Shown piece by piece: positions 1 to 8,190 of a stretch of 27,975 nt of DNA. This DNA is from REEB85 sp018971455 (GTDB lineage Bacteria; Pseudomonadota; Alphaproteobacteria; Acetobacterales; Acetobacteraceae), in NCBI GenBank assembly GCA_028871195.1, contig JAGWNT010000051.1, forward strand, positions 1 to 27,975. The letters are read 5' to 3'. A program made the translations under genes and the position numbers. The first letter of the stretch is position 1. Each line of letters starts with the position of its first letter. A model generated the notes under the pieces. The model made no database searches, was not told where the DNA came from, and was given only the letters and a program-made list of their open reading frames with translations.

Positions 1-2326
1 TGCCGATGGCGTGCGCGCGATGCTCCTTTGCCGCCGACAGCATGTCGGCCAGCGGCACCTTGATGCCGAGATTGACCACCCGATAGCCGTTGTTGGTCAG
101 GATGATGTCGACCAGGTTCTTGCCGATGTCGTGCACGTCGCCGCGCACGGTGGCGAGCACGATGGTGCCCTTCTCCTGCCCCTCCACCCGCTCCATGAAC
201 GGCTCGAGATACGCCACCGCCGCCTTCATCGTCTCGGCGCTCTGTAGCACGAACGGAAGCTGCATCTTGCCGGCGCCGAACAGCTCGCCCACCACCTTCA
301 TGCCGTCCAGCAGCACATTGTTGATGATGTCCAGCGGCGAAAGCGTCTTCAGCGCCTCATCCAGATCGTCCGCCAGGCCCTTGCGGTCGCCGTCGACGAT
401 TCGGTCCTTCAGCCGGCCTTCCACCGTCTCGGCGCGCTTCTTCATCGTCGCATCCGCCGCCTTGCGGTCGGCGAACATCTCCAGCAGGCGCTGCAACGGA
501 TCGTACCCCTCCGAGCGCCGGTCGAAGATAAGGTCCTCCGCGACCTTCACCTCCTCCGGCGCGATCAGATGCAGCGGCCGGATCTTCGACACATGCACGA
601 TCGCCCCGGTCATCCCGGCGCGCACCGCGTGGTCGAGGAACACGCTGTTCAGCACGGCGCGGGCGGCCGGGTTGAGGCCGAAGCTGATGTTGGACAGGCC
701 GAGGATGATCTGGATATCGGGAAAGCGCTCGCGGATCAGGCGGATGCCCTCGAGCGTCCAGAGCCCGAGCTTGCGGTCATCCTCGTTGCCGGTGGCGATG
801 GTGAAGGTCAGCGGGTCGATCATCAGGTCCGATTGCGGGAGCCCGTGCGTCCCGCAGGCGAACTCGACCAGGCGCGCGGCAATCCGCAGCTTGTCCTCCG
901 GCGATTTGGCCATCCCGGCCTCGTCGATGGTCAGCGCGATCACCGCCGCGCCGAAGCGCCGCGCCAGAATCAGCCGCTCATGGGCGGCCTGCTCGCCATC
1001 CTCGAAATTGATCGAGTTGATGATCGGCTTGCCGCCATGCAGCTTGAGCGCGCTGGCGATGACGTTGGTCTCGGTGCTGTCGATCACCAGCGGCGAGTTG
1101 ACCGAGGAGGTGAAGCGGCGGATCACCTCGTCCATCTCGGCCACCTCGTCGCGGCCGACGAAGGCGGTGCAGATGTCCAGGCTGTTGGAGCCCTCGGCGA
1201 TCTGCTCGCGGCCGACCGAGACGCAGCCGTCCCAATCGCCCTTCTCCTGCAGCTCGCGCCATTTCTTGGAGCCGTTGGCGTTGCAGCGCTCGCCGATGGA
1301 GAAATAGCTGTTCTCCTGGCGCAGCGGCACCTGCTGATAGAGGCTGGCGACCGACGGCACCCAGACCGGCCGGCGCGCCACCGGGGCGGGGCGGAAGGCG
1401 TCGTGCCGGCGCAACATGGCGTCGAGGGCGGCGATGTGCTCGACCGAGGTGCCGCAGCAGCCGCCGATGAGGTTGACGCCGTCCTCGATGACGAAGCGTT
1501 CCATCCAGCTCGCCATCTCGGCCGCACCCAGCGGATAATGCGTGGCGCCATCAACGAGTTCGGGCAGGCCCGCATTGGGCTGCACGGAGAGCAGGCCGGG
1601 CCAGTTGGCGGCGAGCCAGCGCAGATGCTCGGCCATTTCCTGCGGGCCGGTGGCGCAGTTCAGGCCGAGCAGCGGCACGTCGAGCCCGTGCACCACGGTG
1701 GCGGCGGCGGCGATGTCGGGGCCGACCAGGAGCGTGCCGGTGGTCTCCACCGTCACCTGCACGAAGATCGGCGTCGCGGTGCCGGCGGCGGCACGGGCGC
1801 GCTTGACGCCGTTCACCGCGGCCTTGATCTGCAGCGTGTCCTGGCAGGTCTCGATGAGGATGGCATCGACGCCGCCGGCGATCAGCCCGCGGCTCTGCTC
1901 GGCGAGCGCGTCCTCCAGCGGGTCGTAGGCGATGTTGCCCAGGCTCGGCAGCTTGGTGCCGGGGCCGATGCTGCCGAGAACCCAGCGATGGCGGCCATCG
2001 GTGAAGCCCTCGGCGGCCTCGCGGGCCAGTTCTCCGGCGCGCTTGTTGATTTCGAAGGCGCGCTCGGCAAGGTCGAACTCGGCCAGGGTGACGGGCGAGG
2101 CGCCGAAGCTGTTGGTCTCGACCATGTCGGCGCCGGCTTCGAAATAGCCGCGATGGATGTCGCGCACGAGGTCGGGGCGCGAGAGGTTGAGCACGTCGGT
2201 GCAGTTCTCGCGGTCCCAGTAATCCTTCGCGACATCGAGGTTGAGGGCCTGCACGCGGCTGCCCATGCCGCCATCGCACAGCAGCACGCGCTCGCGCAGC
2301 GCGTCGAGCAGGCTGGGGCGGCTCAT
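1..2326 (-). CDS. metH: Methionine synthase, cobalamin-dependent (partial, C-terminus outside window)
   Basis: Transfers a methyl group from 5-methyltetrahydrofolate through cobalamin to homocysteine, making methionine in the cytoplasm. About 775 N-terminal residues are present. The reading frame opens with the homocysteine domain (CDGGMGSRVQ near residue 17). Its zinc ligands are Cys224 (GLNCATGP) and Cys290-Cys291 (GGCCGTS). The pterin-binding domain follows (IGERCNANGSKKWREL, then INSINFEDG). After it come the B12 cap helices and the start of the B12 domain, with the DxHxxG motif GDVHDIG and lower-ligand His732, close to His759 of the E. coli enzyme. The window ends inside the B12 domain, so the reactivation domain cannot be judged. 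The ATG overlaps the stop codon of the upstream ArsR-methyltransferase gene as ATGA, which implies translational coupling. The family call is secure. Confidence 0.97.
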   Translation of the reverse strand, partial: MSRPSLLDALRERVLLCDGGMGSRVQALNLDVAKDYWDRENCTDVLNLSRPDLVRDIHRGYFEAGADMVETNSFGASPVTLAEFDLAERAFEINKRAGELAREAAEGFTDGRHRWVLGSIGPGTKLPSLGNIAYDPLEDALAEQSRGLIAGGVDAILIETCQDTLQIKAAVNGVKRARAAAGTATPIFVQVTVETTGTLLVGPDIAAAATVVHGLDVPLLGLNCATGPQEMAEHLRWLAANWPGLLSVQPNAGLPELVDGATHYPLGAAEMASWMERFVIEDGVNLIGGCCGTSVEHIAALDAMLRRHDAFRPAPVARRPVWVPSVASLYQQVPLRQENSYFSIGERCNANGSKKWRELQEKGDWDGCVSVGREQIAEGSNSLDICTAFVGRDEVAEMDEVIRRFTSSVNSPLVIDSTETNVIASALKLHGGKPIINSINFEDGEQAAHERLILARRFGAAVIALTIDEAGMAKSPEDKLRIAARLVEFACGTHGLPQSDLMIDPLTFTIATGNEDDRKLGLWTLEGIRLIRERFPDIQIILGLSNISFGLNPAARAVLNSVFLDHAVRAGMTGAIVHVSKIRPLHLIAPEEVKVAEDLIFDRRSEGYDPLQRLLEMFADRKAADATMKKRAETVEGRLKDRIVDGDRKGLADDLDEALKTLSPLDIINNVLLDGMKVVGELFGAGKMQLPFVLQSAETMKAAVAYLEPFMERVEGQEKGTIVLATVRGDVHDIGKNLVDIILTNNGYRVVNLGIKVPLADMLSAAKEHRAHAIG

Positions 2327-3294
2327 CGCACGGTCTCCAGCCGGGCGGCGGCCGGGGCGGGGGCGCGGCGGGCCGACCACAGGCAGACCTGCATCGTGCC
2401 GGGCACCGCCACGCGGACGGCGGGCACCAGGCCGGCGGCCCCGAGCAGGCCGGTGATGGTGGCGTCGTCGAAGCCGGGCCAGCGATGGGCGAGGCGGGCC
2501 ATGCCCTCGGCGCGATCATGGGCGGCGAGATCGACGATCACCAGCGTGCCGCCCGGGGCGAGCACGCGGGCGGCCTCGGCGAGCACGCCGGCGGGGTCCT
2601 CGGCGTAGTGCAGCACCATCTGGAGCACCACCGCGTCATAGCCGCCATCGCCCAGCGGCAGGCGGTACATGTCCGCCAGGCGCACCGCGCAATGGGTCAG
2701 GCCGGGGCGGGCGAGGCGGGCGCGGGCGAGGGCCAGCATGGCGCGGCTGGCATCGATGCCGAGGGCGGCGGCGACGCGCGGGGCGAGCAGTTCGAGCAGG
2801 CGCCCGGTGCCGGTGCCGATATCGAGCACGCGGCCGCCGCGCGGCAGCAGGGTCTCCGGCAGCAGATCGAGCAGCGCCCGCTCGACGGCGGCGGCCGGCA
2901 GGTCGAGCGCGCGCATCTCGTCCCAATCGGCGCCGGTGCGGCGGAAGGTCTCCGAGGCGATGCGGGCGCGCTCGGCGAGCACCCGGGCGGCCTGGCGGCG
3001 ATCGGCGGCGAGCACCTCCTCGCCCTCCGGCAGGCGGGCGAGCACGGAGCGGGCGAGCGCGCCGGGCGGGGTTGCCGCGTCGGGCAGGGCGAACCACACA
3101 TTGGGGCCCTCGCGCAGCCGGTCGAGCAGCCCGGCCTCGACCAGCAGGCGCAGGTGGCGGGACAGCCGCGGCTGGGACTGGCCGAGGATCTCGGTGAACT
3201 CCATGACGCAGAAGGAGCCGCGCGCGGCCAGGGCCAGCAGGCGCAGGCGGGTCGGTTCGGCGCAGGCGCGCAATTCGGCGAGAAGGGTGTCCAT
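2323..3294 (-). CDS. ArsR-family regulator fused to a SAM-dependent methyltransferase
   Basis: A 323-residue two-domain protein. Residues 1-90 form an ArsR winged helix (PTRLRLLALAARGSFCVMEF, then recognition helix SQPRLSRHLRLLVEAGLL). The ELCVCDL metal site of the arsenic and cadmium sensors is absent, although Cys29 lies in that region. Residues 150-300 form a class I methyltransferase with SAM motif VLDIGTGTG (156-164), an acidic residue ending the second strand (GIDAS) and a post-motif VLAPGGTLVIVD. Proteins of this architecture often sit beside metF or metH in Alphaproteobacteria and are thought to sense SAM or S-adenosylhomocysteine. I infer autoregulation plus control of metH. It is the first gene of the operon, and a 16-bp palindrome lies just upstream of its ATG. 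Whether the methyltransferase domain is catalytic or only a ligand sensor cannot be told from sequence. Confidence 0.9.
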   Translation of the reverse strand: MDTLLAELRACAEPTRLRLLALAARGSFCVMEFTEILGQSQPRLSRHLRLLVEAGLLDRLREGPNVWFALPDAATPPGALARSVLARLPEGEEVLAADRRQAARVLAERARIASETFRRTGADWDEMRALDLPAAAVERALLDLLPETLLPRGGRVLDIGTGTGRLLELLAPRVAAALGIDASRAMLALARARLARPGLTHCAVRLADMYRLPLGDGGYDAVVLQMVLHYAEDPAGVLAEAARVLAPGGTLVIVDLAAHDRAEGMARLAHRWPGFDDATITGLLGAAGLVPAVRVAVPGTMQVCLWSARRAPAPAAARLETVR

Positions 3295-3307
3295 GGGTTG
3301 TTATCGT

Positions 3308-3323
3308 ATAAAGATATCCTTAT
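3308..3323. promoter_or_regulatory. Palindromic operator candidate for the ArsR-methyltransferase/metH operon
   Basis: The sequence ATAAAGATATCCTTAT is a 16-bp inverted repeat with one mismatched pair, and it is strikingly AT-rich in GC-rich surroundings. Its centre lies about 21 bp upstream of the ArsR-methyltransferase ATG and 17-40 bp upstream of the divergent small gene. This is the size, symmetry and position expected for an ArsR dimer site. The minus-strand TTTATACGAT next to it could form part of the -10 region, so binding would block transcription. Regulation of methionine-cycle genes by ArsR-type SahR proteins is established in Proteobacteria. Identity with that site is my inference. 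Confidence 0.6.
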
Positions 3324-3332
3324 GTCCAGAGG

Positions 3333-3668
3333 ATGATTCGCGATGATGGACGGGTGGCAGTGGTGTTCGGCGGCCTGGCGGCGGCGCGGCCGGATGACGC
3401 CCTGCTGATCGAGGGCGACGAGCCGGCGCCGGCGGGCCACGCCGTGGCGCGCTTTGCGGCGACGGCGCTGCACCGGCGCGGCTGCGCCTGCTGCCTGCCG
3501 CGCCACGGCGCCGCGGCGGCGCTGGGCGCGCTGTTCCTGGCCCGCGCGCGCGGCGAGGTGCCGTTCTTCCGGCGCGTCTTGGCGGTGGTGCGCGACGCGG
3601 CCGCGGTGCGCGCGGCGCTCGCCGGCGATGTGGTGACGGCCGCGCGCTTCCGGCTCGATCCGCCGTAA
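3333..3668 (+). CDS. Small Cys-rich hypothetical protein, possibly a P-loop-less COG0523/CobW relative
   Basis: A 111-residue protein of unknown function, divergent from the ArsR-methyltransferase gene. It has no signal peptide and no membrane helix. The centre carries RGCACCLPR (about residues 49-57), followed by an Ala-rich helix (LGALFLARARGEVPFF) and a strand-helix unit (RVLAVVRDAAAVRAAL). The CxCC core resembles the GCxCC metal-binding motif of CobW/COG0523 GTPases, and the later segment resembles what follows it there. The N-terminal GxxxxGKT/S P-loop is missing, so it cannot be a complete GTPase of that family. The ATG at 3333 has its purine-rich tract too close; an in-frame GTG at 3354 is the alternative start. 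The palindrome at 3308-3323 may control it together with the metH operon. Coding is likely, function uncertain. Confidence 0.6.
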   Translation: MIRDDGRVAVVFGGLAAARPDDALLIEGDEPAPAGHAVARFAATALHRRGCACCLPRHGAAAALGALFLARARGEVPFFRRVLAVVRDAAAVRAALAGDVVTAARFRLDPP

Positions 3669-3692
3669 GGTGCCGGGCGGCCGGGCGGGCCG

Positions 3693-4211
3693 CTAGACCG
3701 GCAGGGTGGCGTCCCCGACGCCGATGGCGCGCTGCATGGTCACCACGTCGAGCCAGCGGCCGAACTTGAAGCCGACGGCGCGCATGGTGCCGGCGTGCTG
3801 GAAGCCCAGGCTGGCATGCACGCCGATCGAGCCGGTGTTCTCCGAATCCCCGATCACCGCGATCATCTGGCGGAAGCCGCGCGCCGCCGCCTCCTCGAGC
3901 AGGCGGGCGACCAGCGCCTTGCCCACACCCTGGCCGCGCACATCCTCGCGCACATAGATGCTGTCCTCGGCGGTGAAGCGGTAGGCCGAGCGCTCGCGCA
4001 ACTGGTTGAAATAGGCATAGCCGACGATCCCGGTGGCGTCCGCCATGACCAGCCAGGGCCAGCCATGGTCGGTGATCCGGCGCTGGCGCGCGGCGATCTC
4101 CTCGATGCTGGGCGGCTGCTCCTCAAAGGTGCCGGTGCCGTGCAGCACGTGATGGGCGTAGATGGCCTGGATTTCGGGCATGTCGCCCTCGCACGCGGGT
4201 CGGATCGGCAT
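3693..4211 (-). CDS. GNAT N-acetyltransferase, phosphinothricin acetyltransferase-like
   Basis: A 172-residue single-domain GNAT protein that should move an acetyl group from acetyl-CoA to a small amine. The sequence runs from MPIRPACEGDMPEIQAIY through the characteristic HHVLHGTGTFEEQPP segment to the acetyl-CoA loop VRGQGVGKALV. It ends with a GDSENTGSIGVHASLGFQHAG segment and GFKFGRWLDVVTMQRAI. This combination is typical of the phosphinothricin/methionine sulfoximine acetyltransferase branch (Pat/YncA/MddA), whose natural substrates are often methionine sulfone or sulfoximine. I chose the ATG at 4211 because AGAAGGAG lies about 10 bases upstream and the family begins here. The frame stays open to 4316, but that extension does not look like a GNAT protein. 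The substrate is not known, so no gene symbol is given. Confidence 0.9.
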   Translation of the reverse strand: MPIRPACEGDMPEIQAIYAHHVLHGTGTFEEQPPSIEEIAARQRRITDHGWPWLVMADATGIVGYAYFNQLRERSAYRFTAEDSIYVREDVRGQGVGKALVARLLEEAAARGFRQMIAVIGDSENTGSIGVHASLGFQHAGTMRAVGFKFGRWLDVVTMQRAIGVGDATLPV

Positions 4212-4392
4212 ACCGGGCGGCGCTCCTTCTGGTTGCAATCGGCCCGCATCGGCGGTGCGGCGGCTTGTGGAAACGGCCACGGCGCAACGTTGCCGCGAAA
4301 TTGCGTGCCAGTCCATGGCCTTACGAGTGTGGCGCAGGCTCGTTGCAGTGCGATTATGTTGCGCTCACCGTTTGTTTATTGCAGCGTTTCGC

Positions 4393-4421
4393 TTGGGAAA
4401 GGGGCCCGATTGGGATATGAT
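4393..4421 (+). promoter_or_regulatory. Putative sigma70-type promoter of the exporter/glycosyltransferase cluster
   Basis: TTGGGA at 4393-4398 and TATGAT at 4416-4421 are separated by 17 bases, the ideal spacing for housekeeping sigma. They lie in the only relatively AT-rich stretch upstream of the exporter gene. Transcription would start near 4428, leaving a very short leader. That favours the TTG at 4449, which has GAAGGGG eight bases ahead, over the GTG at 4440. Assignment by pattern only. Confidence 0.4.
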
Positions 4422-4439
4422 GCCGGGCGTGGCGAAGGG

Positions 4440-6689
4440 GTGACGGATTTGACGGCGGATCTGGCTGGCGGCGCGGAATCTACGGGCGGAGCACGCGAGG
4501 CGGCGCGCCCGAGCGCGCTGGAGATCCGGCTGCTGGCGCTGATCGCCGCCGCCCGCTACCAGGGCGTCGAGCTCGACCGCGACGATCTGCGCATCCCCAC
4601 CGGCAGCGCGCCGCAGCCGGCGGCGCTGGTCGAGTGGGTGCGCAATGCCGGGCTGTGGGCGCGCGGCACGCGTCTGACATGGCGCAACCTGGTGCGGCTG
4701 CAATCGGCCGGCACCACCGTGCTCCTGCTCAATGACGGCAGTGCGGCGGTGCTGGTGCGCACCGATGCCGCGCGCAATCTGGTCTGGCTGCGCGACCCCA
4801 GCGTCGCCACCGACAGCGACGGCGTGGCCGTCGACGAGTTGCGGCTGTCGCAGGTCTGGTCGGGCGAGGCCATCCTGATCCGCCCCGAGCGCGGCGGCAC
4901 GCTGGACAACGAGCCGTTCAGCTTCCTGTGGATCGGCAAGCTGGTCTGGCTCGAGAAGGGCATTCTGCGCGACGTCTCGATCGGCTCGCTGGTGCTCAGC
5001 TTCCTGGCCATCCTGCCGCCGCTGCTGACCATGGTGGTGGTCGATCGGGTGGTGACCTATCACAGCTACAACACGCTGGTGATGATCAGCCTGCTGCTGA
5101 TCGTGGCGGCGATCTACGAGACCTGGCTCGGCTATATCCGCCGGCAGCTGATCCAGATCGTGGCGACCCGGCTCGACACCAAGCTCAACCTGCACGTCTT
5201 CAAGCGGCTGCTCGGCCTGCCGATCGATTTCTTCGAGCGCACCCAGACCGGTGCGATCATGTACCAGATCGGCCAGATCTCGAAGATCCGCGACTTCCTC
5301 ACCGGCAAGCTGCTGACCACTATTCTCGATTTCATCACCCTGCTGGTGCTGCTGCCGATCCTGTTCTGGCTAAGCGTGCCGCTGACCTGGATGGTGGTGG
5401 CCTGCGCCGGCTTCATCGCCTTGGTCATCGCCGTTTTCCTGCGTCCGCTGCGGCGGGTCTATTCGCGCTGGATGCAGGCGGAGATCGAGAAGAACGTCGT
5501 CCTGGTCGAGAGCGTGCACGGCATCCGCACGGTGAAATCCCTCGCCCTCGAGCCGCAGCAGCGCGAGATGTGGGACCGCCGCACCGCCGATGCCGCGGCC
5601 TGGCGCCAGGCGCTCGGCGACATGAGCAACTGGCCGCAGACGCTGGTCACGCCGATCGAGAACTTCATGAGCCGCGGCGTGCTGCTGGTCGGCGCCTATC
5701 TGGCGCTGGCCAATGGCGGGATGGTCGGCGTCGGCGCGCTGATCGCCTTCATGATGCTGAGCGGGCGCATCGCCTCGCCGCTGGTCGGGCTGGCCAAGCT
5801 GCTCGAGGATCTGGAGGATGTGCGCAGCGCCGTGGGGCTGGCCGCGCACGTGCTGAACAACCGCCCGGAGACGACCACGCCCGGTGCCGGATTGCGCCCG
5901 CGCTTCGAGGGCGGGATCATCTTCCGCGACGTCGATTTCGCCTATCCCGGCTCGCGGCAGAAGGCGCTCGAGAAGATCACCTTCGAGGTCAAGGCCGGCA
6001 CCATCCTCGGCGTCGTCGGGCGCAGCGGCTCGGGCAAATCGACCATCACCCGGCTGCTCCAGGGCATCAACCGCGAATACGAAGGCCAGATCAAGATCGA
6101 TGCCTCCGACCTGCGCGAGATCAACCTCTCCCATCTGCGCCGCGGCTTCGGCGTGGTGCTGCAGGACAATTTCCTCTTTCGCGGCAGCGTGCGCGACAAC
6201 ATCATCGCCGGCCGTCCGGGGCTGACCCTGGCCGACGCGGTGCGCGCCTCCCGTCTCGCCGGCGCCGAGGAGTTCATCGAGCGCATGCCCAACGGCTACG
6301 AGACGATCATCGAGGAGGGCTCGCCCAACCTCTCCGGCGGCCAGCGCCAGCGCCTGGCGATCGCGCGCGCGCTGATCCACGATCCGCGCATCCTCATCCT
6401 CGACGAGGCGACCAGCGCGCTCGACCCCGAGAGCGAGGCCCTGGTCAACGCCAACATCCAGCGCATTGCCCATGGCCGCACCATGGTGATCGTCTCGCAC
6501 CGGCTCTCATCGTTGACGGAATCCGACCAGATCCTGGTGCTCGACCAGGGCCGCGTGGTCGATCTCGCGCCGCATCGCGATCTCGTCGAGCGCTGCCCGA
6601 TCTACCGCCAGCTGTGGTTGCAGCAGAACCGGCACATGGACAGCCCGAAATCCGGCACGCCCAAGCCGGTGCTGGCACAGGGGGATTGA
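4440..6689 (+). CDS. Type I secretion ABC transporter (HlyB family) with inactive C39-like domain
   Basis: A 749-residue inner-membrane exporter subunit. Residues 25-155 match the fold of a C39 peptidase domain, but the segment contains neither Cys nor His, so it cannot cleave a leader. It resembles the C39-like docking domain of HlyB. Residues 165-470 form the six-helix ABC membrane domain, followed by the nucleotide-binding domain: Walker A GRSGSGKS (527-534), signature LSGGQ (631-635), Walker B ILILDEA (Asp655, catalytic Glu656) and H-loop His687. Unprocessed, C-terminally signalled substrates are the rule for HlyB-type exporters. The frame is open far upstream; I place the start at GTG 4440, with TTG 4449 as an alternative. 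The HlyD-type gene follows after four bases, as in type I secretion operons. No TolC-like gene is visible. Confidence 0.92.
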   Translation: MTDLTADLAGGAESTGGAREAARPSALEIRLLALIAAARYQGVELDRDDLRIPTGSAPQPAALVEWVRNAGLWARGTRLTWRNLVRLQSAGTTVLLLNDGSAAVLVRTDAARNLVWLRDPSVATDSDGVAVDELRLSQVWSGEAILIRPERGGTLDNEPFSFLWIGKLVWLEKGILRDVSIGSLVLSFLAILPPLLTMVVVDRVVTYHSYNTLVMISLLLIVAAIYETWLGYIRRQLIQIVATRLDTKLNLHVFKRLLGLPIDFFERTQTGAIMYQIGQISKIRDFLTGKLLTTILDFITLLVLLPILFWLSVPLTWMVVACAGFIALVIAVFLRPLRRVYSRWMQAEIEKNVVLVESVHGIRTVKSLALEPQQREMWDRRTADAAAWRQALGDMSNWPQTLVTPIENFMSRGVLLVGAYLALANGGMVGVGALIAFMMLSGRIASPLVGLAKLLEDLEDVRSAVGLAAHVLNNRPETTTPGAGLRPRFEGGIIFRDVDFAYPGSRQKALEKITFEVKAGTILGVVGRSGSGKSTITRLLQGINREYEGQIKIDASDLREINLSHLRRGFGVVLQDNFLFRGSVRDNIIAGRPGLTLADAVRASRLAGAEEFIERMPNGYETIIEEGSPNLSGGQRQRLAIARALIHDPRILILDEATSALDPESEALVNANIQRIAHGRTMVIVSHRLSSLTESDQILVLDQGRVVDLAPHRDLVERCPIYRQLWLQQNRHMDSPKSGTPKPVLAQGD

Positions 6690-6693
6690 GGCG

Positions 6694-8130
6694 ATGGCGA
6701 ACCCTCCCGCCGTTCCCGCGCGGCGCGGCCGCGCCGCCCGCCCGGGCGAGATCGTCTCGGCCTCCTCGGCGATCAGCGTCACCGATCCGGCGGCACCGAT
6801 CCTGCTCGAATTCGAATCGCCCTCCGCCGCCTTGCTCGCCCGCCCGGTGCCGCTGCGGTCGCGCTTCGTGGTGTGGATCATCGGCTCGCTGTTCGTCGCC
6901 ACCCTGGTGGTCGCCGCCACGCTGCCGATCGACCGCGTGGTGACCACCACCGGCACGGTGGTCGCCACCGCGCCGAACATCGTCGTCCAGCCGCTCGAGA
7001 CGTCGATCGTGCGGGCGATCAACGTCAAGGAAGGGCAGTTCGTCAAGAAAGGCCAGGTCCTGGCGCGGCTCGATCCGACCTTCGCCACCGCCGACGAGGA
7101 TTCGCTGAAGGTCCAGGTCGCCAGCCTCGGCGCCGAGGTGGCGCGGTTGACCGCCGAGGCCGACGGCAGGCCCTACGTGTCGGACGGCACGCCGCCCAGC
7201 GAGTTGCAGGCGGTGATCTATGCCCAGCGCCGTGCCGAGCTCAGCTACAAGATCGAGACCTACAACCAGAAGATCCAATCCCTGCAGGTGAAGGTCGCGC
7301 AGGCGCAGGACAACATGAAGGCCTATGCCGAGCGGCTGGCGCTTGCGCTGACGGTGGAGGCCAAGCGGCGCGAGCTGGAGCGGTTGCAGGTCGGCAGCCA
7401 GCTCAACACGCTGGCGGCGATCGACAACCGCGTCGAGATGAAGCGCGGGCTGGAGACGGCGCGCACCACCATGGAGGGCGCGCAGCGCGACCTCGATGCA
7501 ATGGTCGCCGAGCGCGACGCCACCATCCAGCAGGAGCACGCCCAGACCTCGCAGCAGCTCACCGATCAGGGGCGCAAGCTGGCCGAGGCGCAGGAGAACC
7601 TCAACAAGGCGCGGCTGCGGCACGACCTCGTCGTGCTGCGCGCCGAGCGCGACGCCATCGTGCTCAACATCGCCCCGGTCAGCGTCGGCTCGGTGATGCA
7701 GACGGCGGACCAGTTCATGACGCTGGTGCCGGTCGACTCGCCGCTCGAGATCGAGACGCTGGTCGATGGCCGCGACGCCGGCTTCGTCAATGTCGGCGAT
7801 TCGGTGACCATCAAGTTCGAGACCTTCCCGTACTACACGTACGGCACGGCGCGTGGCGTGGTGCGGGTTCTCAGCCCGGACAGCTTCCACAACCCGACGC
7901 AGCAGCGCACGCAGATCACCAAGCCGCGCACCGCGCAGGCGTCGGGCAACGTGTTCTATCGTGCGCGGACCACCATCGATGAGATGAAGATGCATCATCT
8001 GCCGCCGGGCTTCCGCCTCATTCCCGGCATGCCGGTGGTCGCCGACGTCAAGGTCGGCCAGCGCACGGTGGTGCAGTACCTGCTCTCGCGCGTCATTCCC
8101 GCTACCACCCAGGGCATGCGGGAGCCATGA
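6694..8130 (+). CDS. HlyD-family type I secretion periplasmic adaptor
   Basis: A 478-residue membrane fusion protein that would bridge the ABC exporter to an outer-membrane channel. Residues 1-56 are a cytoplasmic tail and 57-78 a single membrane helix (RFVVWIIGSLFVATLVVAA). Then come the first lipoyl half (VQPLETSIVRAINVKEGQFVKKGQ), a long coiled-coil hairpin rich in Gln, Glu and Arg (about residues 150-325), the second lipoyl half with beta-barrel (ERDAIVLNIAPVSVGSVM, then LVDGRDAGFVNVGDSVTIKF) and the family's end motif RLIPGMPVVADVKVG. The protein stops soon after VVQYLLSRVI, as usual for HlyD/PrtE. It begins four bases after the ABC gene, so the two are surely co-transcribed. The outer-membrane partner must be encoded elsewhere. 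Confidence 0.94.
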   Translation: MANPPAVPARRGRAARPGEIVSASSAISVTDPAAPILLEFESPSAALLARPVPLRSRFVVWIIGSLFVATLVVAATLPIDRVVTTTGTVVATAPNIVVQPLETSIVRAINVKEGQFVKKGQVLARLDPTFATADEDSLKVQVASLGAEVARLTAEADGRPYVSDGTPPSELQAVIYAQRRAELSYKIETYNQKIQSLQVKVAQAQDNMKAYAERLALALTVEAKRRELERLQVGSQLNTLAAIDNRVEMKRGLETARTTMEGAQRDLDAMVAERDATIQQEHAQTSQQLTDQGRKLAEAQENLNKARLRHDLVVLRAERDAIVLNIAPVSVGSVMQTADQFMTLVPVDSPLEIETLVDGRDAGFVNVGDSVTIKFETFPYYTYGTARGVVRVLSPDSFHNPTQQRTQITKPRTAQASGNVFYRARTTIDEMKMHHLPPGFRLIPGMPVVADVKVGQRTVVQYLLSRVIPATTQGMREP

Positions 8131-8190
8131 GGGCGCGGTCCGCGAGACCCGGCCGGACGGGCGGCCCGCCGCGCCGCATGGGCTGATCGC

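Noticed and set aside
569..2608. Open frame of 679 codons on the plus strand
   Set aside because: Antisense shadow of metH and of the ArsR-methyltransferase gene; His/Gly/Ala-rich composition without any recognisable domain.
3795..4439. Upstream extension of the ABC exporter frame
   Set aside because: It overlaps the GNAT gene in antisense and has no conserved features. The promoter-like sequence and ribosome site near 4440 mark the true start.
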